From: Prosthecobacter debontii
GTDB taxonomy: Bacteria; Verrucomicrobiota; Verrucomicrobiia; Verrucomicrobiales; Akkermansiaceae
Assembly (NCBI GenBank): GCA_945885485.1
Contig: CAMCYT010000175.1
Coordinates: 1-5,651 of the forward strand
Reading direction: 5' to 3'
DNA: 5,651 bases
Positions 1 through 5,492 of the stretch are shown here, in pieces. The position numbers were made by a program, and so were the translations under genes. Numbering within the stretch: position 1 is the stretch's first letter; each line of letters opens with the position of its first letter. Under the pieces are notes generated by a model. It saw nothing but the letters and a program-made list of their open reading frames with translations, did not search any database and was not told where the DNA came from.

Positions 1-579
1 CGGCCCTAACGTATCATTCGTCGGCGCATAAGGAATCAGCGGCAGAATCACCCGGTCTTTGCTTACCTGTTTCTCATGTTTCAGCTTCTTCTTGAGTAGC
101 CGATAATCCACCGGTGCATCCGCCAACTCGTCCTCGATACCAAAATCCGCTCCTTTGAATACTTTAGGAGAAAACGCCGGAAAACTCCATTGCCCCTTAT
201 GCCGCACCGCCAAGGCCTCATTTCCAACGACCACTTGATCCAATGCCGCTAAACCCACCAAACCTAACAAAATCAAATATGAGTAATAACCTCTCTTGAT
301 TTCCTTGAACCGTTTGACCCGTCGCATCGTCACCGGATTCGGAGGACCGCCAACAAACGAACTCAGCAGCAACCACATCCCGCAGCCCATCATCAGCGCA
401 CTGCATAACCAACCGAACCACAGGAAGTGAAACTTGACGAAATGTAAACCCAACATCGAAACATCACGACTCGTGTTGAAAAACCAGCGCGCCGTCGGAA
501 AATCAATTTGGAACAGCTCACCCACTGCGGCCAGCAGCCCCAGGATGAATAACACCATTCCTATCGATCGTTTGCTCAT
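1..579 (-). CDS. yejE: YejE-family oligopeptide ABC transporter permease, N-terminal part (runs off left edge)
   Basis: The 193 visible codons are open with no stop and continue past the left edge. Residues about 79-193 resemble the N-terminal region of YejE, the second permease of the YejABEF peptide/microcin C importer. A basic stretch NPVTMRRVKRFKEIKRGYYS (81-100) leads into a membrane helix (about 97-116). It is followed by a periplasmic segment with family-like features, VRHKGQWSFPAF and KGADFG, then a proline-rich PLIPYAPTNDTLG. The conserved permease core and its EAA loop lie outside the window. Start: ATG at 579 overlaps the TGA stop of the upstream yejB (ATGA), which suggests translational coupling, and no good Shine-Dalgarno precedes it. 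Oddity: E. coli YejE begins almost directly at the basic stretch, whereas this protein has about 85 extra residues containing two further hydrophobic segments (about 5-24 and 54-77). An internal start at M85 would remove them, but the overlap start fits the operon better. The family call is firm; the substrate is not shown. Confidence 0.85.
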   Translation of the reverse strand, partial: MSKRSIGMVLFILGLLAAVGELFQIDFPTARWFFNTSRDVSMLGLHFVKFHFLWFGWLCSALMMGCGMWLLLSSFVGGPPNPVTMRRVKRFKEIKRGYYSYLILLGLVGLAALDQVVVGNEALAVRHKGQWSFPAFSPKVFKGADFGIEDELADAPVDYRLLKKKLKHEKQVSKDRVILPLIPYAPTNDTLGP

Positions 580-1922
580 TTGAATTGAATTCGCGGATCC
601 ACCATCGCCACAATAACGTCTGAAATAACATTTCCTAACAGCATCAGGAACGCCGAAATCGTCACTGTTCCCATGATCACCGGAACATCCTTCGCCAACA
701 CCGCATGATACTGCAGCAACCCGAATCCCTGGATATCAAATACCGTCTCCACTAACAGCGAGCCCCCGATAAAAATTCCAACCAACGAACCCGCACTGGT
801 TGCAATCGGAATCATCGAATTGCGAAACGCATGCCCGAATACCGCCTTGCGGTATCCAACGCCCTTCGCCACAGCAGTCCGCACATAATCCGCAGCCAGC
901 TGATCCATCAGGTTGTTCTTCGTCATCATCGTCGTCATCGCGAAGCCCCCTATCAAATAACACGTCAACGGCAGCACCGTATGATGCGCCAAATCTTTGA
1001 CCTGATTCCAATAAGACATCTCCTCGAAATCAGGACTCGTCATTCCAAACAAGGGAAACAAATTCGCCCGCGCTCCCAAATGGACCAACAGCAAGGCTCC
1101 CAACGCGAAGCCCGGAATCGAATACCCGATGAAAATCAAAATCGAACTCGCACTATCCACAAACGTCCGATGTTTCAGCGCCTTCAAAACGCCCAACGGC
1201 AAACTCACGCCATACGTAACGATCGCAGTCAGCAGTCCGAAATAAACAGCAATCGGCACCCGCTCATAGATCATCTTCCATACCGGTTCGTTGTAAACCG
1301 TCGAGCGTCCTAAATCCCCCTGCAATATTCCACTTAACTTGGTTTGATAGGCCACCGCCCGCGACGGATAAGAAGGTGTTTCCGCTCCCTCCACATTTCT
1401 TTTACGAAAGCGCGCCTTACGAGTGGCCTCGTTTTCATAGCGGATCTTCCATCCATCTTTTTCTATGCTCTGACCATCGGTCTGGTAAGTCGCAGAAATG
1501 ATTTTCCCATCCTTCTTCTGCACTCGCACCAAGCGCCCGTCGCCCTTCAGCACCAGTGTCGCTAGGTTATCCACATCTTTTTCTTTGCCGGCAATTGCAT
1601 CATCGCCCCTCGCTCCGAAAACGCCTTTTGATAAAAAAACCTCTTTCGGCAAAAGTCCCAACCACCGCAAATACGCGACCGGCATAGACTTATCCAAACC
1701 ATATTGCTCCTCCAACTCCTCCAATTGGTCCTCCGTCAATCCTCCGCTCGTTTCAGTTGCCGACTTCTTACTCCCTCTCTCCCCCGCATTTCCCGCCGCC
1801 TGTTGCAGCATCCGATCCATCGGCCCACCCGGCACAAATCGCGTGATCGCAAAAACGAAAAATGTGATCCCCAACAATGTCGGGGGGATCAGCAATAATC
1901 GTCTTAAAAAATAACTTTTCAC
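576..1922 (-). CDS. yejB: YejB-family oligopeptide ABC transporter permease with an enlarged first periplasmic loop
   Basis: This 448-residue integral membrane permease (binding-protein-dependent transport family, BPD_transp_1) would form the inner-membrane channel with the YejE-like product encoded next to it. TM1 (about 7-28) is followed by FVPGGPMDR, the characteristic end of the YejB/DppB N-terminal segment. The LTEDQLEELEEQYGLDK helix (62-78) and GDLGRS (202-207) are also typical. Further helices lie near 222-245, 257-285, 314-335, 373-397 and 415-440. The cytoplasmic EAA loop that docks the ATPase is at about 346-373, with AKG at 352-354. The C-terminus ends in VDPRIQFK, as YejB-type proteins do. 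E. coli YejB is 364 residues; most of the extra length here is a charged, probably beta-rich insertion at about 92-195, between TM1 and TM2. Translation starts at GTG; no ATG in frame is available before the upstream stop at 1947-1949. The gene follows a cytochrome gene by 61 bp and overlaps yejE by 4 bp. Confidence 0.93.
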   Translation of the reverse strand: MKSYFLRRLLLIPPTLLGITFFVFAITRFVPGGPMDRMLQQAAGNAGERGSKKSATETSGGLTEDQLEELEEQYGLDKSMPVAYLRWLGLLPKEVFLSKGVFGARGDDAIAGKEKDVDNLATLVLKGDGRLVRVQKKDGKIISATYQTDGQSIEKDGWKIRYENEATRKARFRKRNVEGAETPSYPSRAVAYQTKLSGILQGDLGRSTVYNEPVWKMIYERVPIAVYFGLLTAIVTYGVSLPLGVLKALKHRTFVDSASSILIFIGYSIPGFALGALLLVHLGARANLFPLFGMTSPDFEEMSYWNQVKDLAHHTVLPLTCYLIGGFAMTTMMTKNNLMDQLAADYVRTAVAKGVGYRKAVFGHAFRNSMIPIATSAGSLVGIFIGGSLLVETVFDIQGFGLLQYHAVLAKDVPVIMGTVTISAFLMLLGNVISDVIVAMVDPRIQFK

Positions 1923-1950
1923 GGCATTCGATACAGCAAACTCACCTCAA
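1920..1950 (-). promoter_or_regulatory. yejB translation start region: GTG start, distant Shine-Dalgarno, two-codon minicistron
   Basis: Reading the minus strand, a good Shine-Dalgarno core GAGGTGAG (1948-1941) lies about 18 nt before the GTG start at 1922, which is unusually far. Between them is an out-of-frame ATG CCG TGA (1927-1919) whose stop overlaps the GTG start codon. A ribosome finishing this two-codon frame would end on the real start, so re-initiation is possible. Sequence positions are direct; the functional reading is inference. Confidence 0.4.
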
Positions 1951-1983
1951 CTTTTTTAGATCCAACAGATACCGAGCCTCACA

Positions 1984-2379
1984 TTAATATTTCTGACCCT
2001 TCTGTTTTTTCACAGCGATCACATAATCCAAAACCGCCTTCTCATCCGAAGATGGCAGTCCGGCATGACGAATCATTTTCGGCATCGCATCCTCCCAATC
2101 CATGATGTCCACCTTTTCTGGAAGTTGGTAACGATGGCACTCCCCGCATTTCAGCATGTAAACCTCATGCCCACGCTGAAGCTGAACAAGTGGAGTCCCA
2201 CTCAACTTCGCCATTCTGTCATCTGGATTCGGCACCTCGGAAATACCACCGACTGTGCCGTCATCACCTGCCTCCATATCCGTCATATTCCCTCCTCCAA
2301 CAGTAGACACACATCCTGCTGCAAGAAACAAAGCAGCGATCGTTGCGACGAGACTCACGAGTATTTTGAAATTCTTCAT
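1984..2379 (-). CDS. Small monohaem c-type cytochrome lipoprotein
   Basis: A 131-residue protein with a lipoprotein signal peptide: basic MKNFK, a hydrophobic core, and a lipobox-like AAGC with the lipidated Cys at 23. A Gly/Asp-rich, low-complexity linker (about 24-55) follows. The haem-binding motif CGECH is at 78-82, covalently binding haem through C78 and C81 with H82 as proximal ligand. The following DWEDAMPKM (94-102) and the helix to VLDYVIAVKKQK match the C-terminal half of small class I cytochromes; M99 or M102 could be the distal ligand. The expected location is the periplasm, anchored to a membrane, as an electron carrier; its redox partner cannot be read from this window. The ATG at 2379 is supported by AGGG (2389-2386), 6 nt upstream. 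No clear terminator separates it from yejB 61 bp downstream, so co-transcription is possible though functionally unexplained. Confidence 0.88.
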   Translation of the reverse strand: MKNFKILVSLVATIAALFLAAGCVSTVGGGNMTDMEAGDDGTVGGISEVPNPDDRMAKLSGTPLVQLQRGHEVYMLKCGECHRYQLPEKVDIMDWEDAMPKMIRHAGLPSSDEKAVLDYVIAVKKQKGQKY

Positions 2380-2385
2380 TGCTTG

Positions 2386-2389
2386 CCCT
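2386..2389 (-). promoter_or_regulatory. Ribosome binding site of the cytochrome gene
   Basis: The minus strand reads CAGGGCAAGCAATG. AGGG is 6 nt before the ATG and supports this start for the lipoprotein signal peptide. Confidence 0.55.
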
Positions 2390-2446
2390 GTATTTCGACA
2401 CCTCAGTGGCTCGGAATCAATGAAAACCTCACCAAGTCTGTATTTC
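2388..2446. repeat. 9-bp direct repeat CTGTATTTC in the divergent intergenic region
   Basis: CTGTATTTC occurs at 2388-2396 and again at 2438-2446, exactly 50 bp apart, in the 208-bp gap between the divergent cytochrome and DUF1080 genes. The proximal copy overlaps the cytochrome Shine-Dalgarno. A pair of 9-mers could be chance in such a short gap; a regulator site is only one possibility. I found no convincing sigma-70 hexamer pair for either gene in this gap. Confidence 0.35.
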
Positions 2447-2587
2447 TGATCAAACCCAGCGCGATTGGGATGAAAGGCTCAATCCAACAGCAACCGTAAC
2501 AGCGCAGGTTCGATGGCAAACCCGAGATCAGTTGAAACCTGATTTTCACTTGTGATTCGAGGCATTCGCGGGTATTTCCACCGCAGT

Positions 2588-3193
2588 ATGAAAAAACTAT
2601 TGTCCCTCTCTTTCGTATTGCTCGCTTCCTGCTTGATGGCTTCCGCCCAAGAGGAAGGTTTCGTTTCGCTCTTTGATGGCAAAACGCTAGATGGCTGGAA
2701 AATCAACCAAGCACCTGAATCATTTGCCGTGGAAGATGGTGCGATTCGCGCGAATGGCGATTGCAGCCATTTATTTTACGAAGGCAAAGTGAATGGCGCC
2801 AAGTTCAAGAACTTCGAGTTACGCCTCGATGTCATGACTCGCGCCAATTCAAATGGCGGCTTTTTCATCCACACGGTATATAAAGAAAAAGGCTGGCCGA
2901 GCGGCTATGAAATCCAGGTCAACAATACCCAAAAGGATCCGCAGAAGTCGGGCGGCCTCTACAATACAGTCAAAAATCTGACTCCGTTCGAAGATGACAA
3001 GTGGATGAAATATGTCATCACCGTCAAAGATGGTGTGGTCATCGTCACCGTGGATGACAAAGAACTGGTCAATTACAAAACTGAAGCCAGCACCAGCAAA
3101 TTACTGCCAGACGGCGGCACCTTCGCGATCCAAGCCCACGACAAAGGTAGCACGACATTTTACAAAAACATCCGCGTCAAAGTGCTGCCGTAA
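2588..3193 (+). CDS. Exported DUF1080 (3-keto-disaccharide hydrolase-type) domain protein
   Basis: A 201-residue secreted protein that is essentially one DUF1080 domain, a concanavalin-like beta-sandwich fold abundant in Verrucomicrobiota and Planctomycetota; some members act on 3-keto-glycosides. Diagnostic features are FVSLFDGKTLDGWK (about 25-38) at the domain start, the strand-loop region NSNGGFFIHTVYKEKGWPSGYEIQV (quoted in parts: NGGFFIH and GYEIQVNN), GGLYNTVKN, and the closing FAIQAHDKGSTTFYKNIRVK. The chosen ATG at 2588 gives a clean signal peptide MKKLLSLSFVLLAS; an in-frame GTG at 2552 would add 12 residues with charges and is less likely. Export route is ambiguous: LASC (12-15) resembles a lipobox, while ASA-QEEG (18-24) is a good signal peptidase I site. 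No substrate or active-site assignment is possible from sequence alone. It stands alone, divergent from the cytochrome gene. Confidence 0.88.
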   Translation: MKKLLSLSFVLLASCLMASAQEEGFVSLFDGKTLDGWKINQAPESFAVEDGAIRANGDCSHLFYEGKVNGAKFKNFELRLDVMTRANSNGGFFIHTVYKEKGWPSGYEIQVNNTQKDPQKSGGLYNTVKNLTPFEDDKWMKYVITVKDGVVIVTVDDKELVNYKTEASTSKLLPDGGTFAIQAHDKGSTTFYKNIRVKVLP

Positions 3194-3210
3194 TTTCCTA
3201 CGACGCCTCG

Positions 3211-3234
3211 CATGACATTTTACAATGTGTCGTG
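3211..3234 (+). terminator. Weak hairpin downstream of the DUF1080 gene
   Basis: ACATT (3215-3219) pairs with AATGT (3224-3228) around a TTAC loop, and CATG (3211-3214) can extend it with CGTG (3231-3234) past a 2-nt bulge. An alternative outer pairing is ATGACA (3212-3217) with TGTCAT (3233-3238). It lies 18 bp after the stop codon, but no T tract follows, so intrinsic termination is doubtful. Confidence 0.3.
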
Positions 3235-3238
3235 TCAT

Positions 3239-3328
3239 CGCACGCTTATGTATTTAAATTAAACGAAAGAATTAAAAAATACCCTTTCCCACGATTGACT
3301 CCGCGCGATTCATCGTTTCCCATCCCGC
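3239..3328 (+). other. AT-rich leader of the ABC exporter gene
   Basis: The stretch 3247-3281 is strongly AT-rich (TATTTAAATTAAACGAAAGA and following), unlike the surrounding DNA, and is where a promoter for the exporter would be expected. I cannot assign -35 and -10 boxes with confidence. The last 25 bases before the exporter ATG are pyrimidine-rich and contain no Shine-Dalgarno sequence. Confidence 0.3.
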
Positions 3329-5095
3329 ATGCCCGCTGTGGAAAAAAAATCTCCGATCTCTTCAAATCGCTGGATTTTTTCTTACTTACTCGCTGAGAAG
3401 AAAATTTTCATCCCCTCGCTCATTGCGTTGTTTGTCACTGCTGGGCTGTCGCTGGCTTTCCCTTATTTCCTCAAAGAACTCGTTGGAAATCCGGTCGATT
3501 CTCTACGCAACGCCGTCCCGCCAGCGGAAATCCTCGCGAAAATCAACGAGATCATCCTGAAACTCATCGCGGTTTTGTTTCTGCAGGCAACCATCGGCTA
3601 TTTCCGCGTTCAGGGTTTCATCCGTTCTGGCGAATCCGCCCTAAACCGCTTGCGCAAAGATCTTTTCAAACATCTCCTGCACTTGCCGGTTCCTTACTTT
3701 CAGGACCAACGCGCTGGTTCTCTGAGCAACCGAGTCTCAGCAGATCTCGCCCTTGTCCGTGAGACCCTGCTCAGCACGGTTCCCCAAGCCGTCCGCCAAA
3801 CTGTCGTCCTCATCGGGGGCTTGATCTTTATTTTCATCGCCTCGTGGAAGCTCTCAGTCGTTATGCTGGGCTGCATCCCCGTCGTCGTTTTACTTATCGC
3901 CTTTTTCGGACGCAAAGTTCGCAACCATTCCAAAGCTGCTCAACAATCCCTCGCCGAAGCTTCAACCGTGATCGAAGAATCCGTCCAAAATATCGCGGAT
4001 GTGAAATCCTTCAATAATCAACCCTTCGAATGCGAGCGCTATGAATCCTCGCTCCAATCCTTCCTCGCCGTCACATTGCGCGGTGCGAAAGCACGTGGCG
4101 CTTTCCTCTCGTTCATCATCTTCGTGCTGTTCGGAACCATCGCCTTCGTCGTCTGGTATGGCGCACGCATGTATTCGGTCGGCGATATTACTTGGGAGAA
4201 TTTCTTCTTTTTCATCATCTTCTCCATCTTCGTTGGCGCCTCACTCGGATCGTTTCCGGAAATCATTTCTCAATTCCAACAAACCGCCGGCGCTACCGAG
4301 CGACTCCGTGAAATTCTCGACATGCAGGGCGAGCGTAAAACCGGAAATTCCGGAATCGCACTGAAAGGCCAGATCTCACTCGATAACGTTTCGTTCAACT
4401 ATCCATCCCGCCCAGAAATCACAACTTTGAGCGAAATTTCCGTTCAAATCCCCGCCGGTCAACGTACCGCCATCGTCGGACCATCCGGCGCTGGAAAGTC
4501 TACCTTGTTCTCACTTATCCTCGGTTTCAACGATCCAACCTCCGGCAACATCCGCTTTGACGGAACCGATGCCCAAGACTTTTCCCTCGATTGCCTGCGG
4601 TCACAAATCGCCATCGTCCCGCAAGAAGTCATGCTCTTCGGCGGCACGATTTCTGAAAACATCGCCTACGGCAAACCCGGCGCATCTGCTGACGAAATCG
4701 AACACGCCGCCAAACTCGCCAACGCCCACGATTTCATCGCCGAACTCCCAAGTGCTTACGAAACCATGGTCGGCCCACGCGGAACCAAGCTCTCCGGTGG
4801 CCAACGCCAACGCATTGCCATCGCCCGCGCCATACTCGCCGATCCGAAAATCTTACTGTTAGACGAAGCCACCTCCGCCCTCGACTCCGAATCCGAACGC
4901 CTCGTCAACGAAGCTCTCGAGCGCTTGATGAAAAACCGCACATCACTCGTCATCGCGCACCGCCTCTCCACCGTGCGCCACGCCGATCAAATCCTCGTGA
5001 TCTCAAAAGGCAAACTCGTCGAACAAGGTAATCACGACAACCTCTACGCCGCGAACGGAACGTATCGCTTCCTCGCAGAGACTCAGTTGCAATAG
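3329..5095 (+). CDS. Half-size ABC exporter, fused membrane and ATPase domains (ABCB/MsbA type)
   Basis: A 588-residue protein, the usual length for homodimeric half-transporters such as MsbA (about 580). The membrane domain has six segments near 24-47, 74-95, 153-172, 174-194, 257-278 and 289-312, with the typical coupling region LPVPYFQDQRAGSLSNRVSAD (starting at 119; key residues F124, G130, N134, R135). The ATPase domain is complete: A-loop aromatic Y358 in NYPSRPE, Walker A GPSGAGKST (384-392), Q-loop Q432 in VPQEVMLF, X-loop VGPRGTK (481-487), signature LSGGQRQR (488-495), Walker B ILLLDE with catalytic E513, D-loop SALD (516-519), and switch H544 in IAHRLSTV. All catalytic residues are present, so it should be active. 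The substrate is unknown: lipid, drug and peptide exporters share this layout. The ATG at 3329 is the first start after the in-frame stop at 3296-3298 and has no Shine-Dalgarno. It appears monocistronic, ending at a hairpin. Confidence 0.95.
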   Translation: MPAVEKKSPISSNRWIFSYLLAEKKIFIPSLIALFVTAGLSLAFPYFLKELVGNPVDSLRNAVPPAEILAKINEIILKLIAVLFLQATIGYFRVQGFIRSGESALNRLRKDLFKHLLHLPVPYFQDQRAGSLSNRVSADLALVRETLLSTVPQAVRQTVVLIGGLIFIFIASWKLSVVMLGCIPVVVLLIAFFGRKVRNHSKAAQQSLAEASTVIEESVQNIADVKSFNNQPFECERYESSLQSFLAVTLRGAKARGAFLSFIIFVLFGTIAFVVWYGARMYSVGDITWENFFFFIIFSIFVGASLGSFPEIISQFQQTAGATERLREILDMQGERKTGNSGIALKGQISLDNVSFNYPSRPEITTLSEISVQIPAGQRTAIVGPSGAGKSTLFSLILGFNDPTSGNIRFDGTDAQDFSLDCLRSQIAIVPQEVMLFGGTISENIAYGKPGASADEIEHAAKLANAHDFIAELPSAYETMVGPRGTKLSGGQRQRIAIARAILADPKILLLDEATSALDSESERLVNEALERLMKNRTSLVIAHRLSTVRHADQILVISKGKLVEQGNHDNLYAANGTYRFLAETQLQ

Positions 5096-5098
5096 TAG

Positions 5099-5126
5099 CG
5101 GCGATCTTCGGTCGCCGATCTTCTTT
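5099..5126 (+). terminator. UUCG-tetraloop hairpin after the exporter gene, probable terminator
   Basis: CGGCGA (5099-5104) pairs with TCGCCG (5112-5117). Inside, C5106 pairs with G5111 to close a TTCG loop, leaving T5105 bulged, which gives the very stable cUUCGg tetraloop. The stem begins 4 bases after the exporter stop and is followed by the imperfect T-rich tail ATCTTCTTT. This fits a rho-independent terminator with a weak tail, or a dispersed palindromic repeat that also stabilises the transcript end. Confidence 0.6.
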
Positions 5127-5171
5127 GATAAGATTATGCCAAGATCAATTTCTTTGATTGATTCATCAATC
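5121..5171. promoter_or_regulatory. Operator-like cluster of TTGAT/ATCAA half-sites upstream of the antitoxin gene
   Basis: TTGAT occurs at 5125 and 5154 and its inverse ATCAA at 5144 and 5165. The last three start 10 and 11 bp apart, so they face the same side of the helix. They make a perfect 5-bp inverted repeat (ATCAA-TTTCT-TTGAT, 5144-5158) and a perfect 7-bp one (GATTGAT-TC-ATCAATC, 5156-5171). A longer direct repeat TTCTTTGAT is at 5121-5129 and 5150-5158. Antitoxins commonly repress their own promoter through such palindromes; binding here is inferred. Confidence 0.5.
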
Positions 5172-5188
5172 CATGCATGATTCCACAC

Positions 5189-5422
5189 ATGGCTAGAAAA
5201 TCGATTTCACTACAACTCGATGCTTACGATAAGCTCCGATGCGCCAAACTCAAGGGTGAATCCTTTTCCGCAGTCGTCCGACGAGCGCGTTTCGATCCCG
5301 CAAATGCACGAGGCGGCTCCATTATCAGTGCATTGTCCACTCTCACCGTTCGAGAATCAGATAAAAAAGCAGTGATTTACTGGGAAAAATCCAGTCTTCC
5401 TGAACGAACAAGAAGTCGATAG
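5189..5422 (+). CDS. Small COG1753-like (VapB-type) antitoxin, apparently without an adjacent toxin
   Basis: A 77-residue basic protein. MARKSISLQLDAYDKL followed by LKGESFSAVVRR fits the predicted-antitoxin family COG1753/UPF0330: a short beta strand with alternating residues, then a helix, then the conserved ESFS-V-R segment. Such proteins pair with PIN-domain ribonucleases (VapC) and repress their own operon. Residues about 34-77 (ending KSSLPERTRSR) are less conserved and would include the toxin-binding part. An in-frame ATG at 5177 adds only MIPH; the ATG at 5189 is preferred because MARKSISL matches the family N-terminus. Neither has a Shine-Dalgarno. Inverted repeats lie immediately upstream. 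No toxin reading frame follows before the next gene 70 bp on, so it may be an orphan or a remnant. The family call is moderate because the protein is short. Confidence 0.7.
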   Translation: MARKSISLQLDAYDKLRCAKLKGESFSAVVRRARFDPANARGGSIISALSTLTVRESDKKAVIYWEKSSLPERTRSR

Positions 5423-5492
5423 GAGATAAAGCATCATAATCACTTCAACCGCGTCGAAGGACTTACGGTGGAAACATACCGCTTTTAATAAT
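5421..5492 (+). other. Gap after the antitoxin with an unused AGGAG and a possible toxin remnant
   Basis: AGGAG (5421-5425) overlaps the antitoxin stop and would be an ideal ribosome site for a following toxin gene, but no ATG, GTG or TTG start sits at a suitable distance. In the frame that reaches the downstream ATG at 5493, the bases from 5433 read IIITSTASKDLRW. This faintly recalls the MII-D-S/T start of PIN toxins but has no start codon and lacks the acidic residue. This is a weak resemblance only. Confidence 0.25.

Noticed and set aside
218..421. Minus-strand 67-codon open frame starting MVRLVMQC
   Set aside because: It is a different frame inside the YejE-like gene, whose own frame is open across 1-579 and matches the family.
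831..1313. Long plus-strand open frame of 160 codons opposite yejB
   Set aside because: It lies wholly antisense to a strongly recognised permease; its translation is rich in His, Arg and Gln, with no family-like pattern.
1498..1914. Plus-strand open frame of 138 codons opposite the yejB N-terminus
   Set aside because: Antisense shadow of yejB with Ser/Pro-rich low-complexity translation and no domain.
1950..1983. Possible terminator between the cytochrome gene and yejB
   Set aside because: A run of A/T bases is present (TTTTTT at about 1952-1957 on the plus strand) but I found no stable stem beside it in the right orientation.
2065..2499. Plus-strand open frame of 144 codons across the cytochrome gene
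   Set aside because: It covers the complement of a gene with a clear lipobox and CxxCH motif; its own translation has no recognisable features.
2479..2706. Minus-strand open frame of 75 codons in the divergent gap
   Set aside because: It overlaps the signal peptide region of the DUF1080 gene and shows no family pattern or ribosome site.
3295..3323. TTGACT as a -35 box for the exporter gene
   Set aside because: The hexamer 17 bp downstream is TCCCAT, which is not a -10 box, and the start codon would lie too close.
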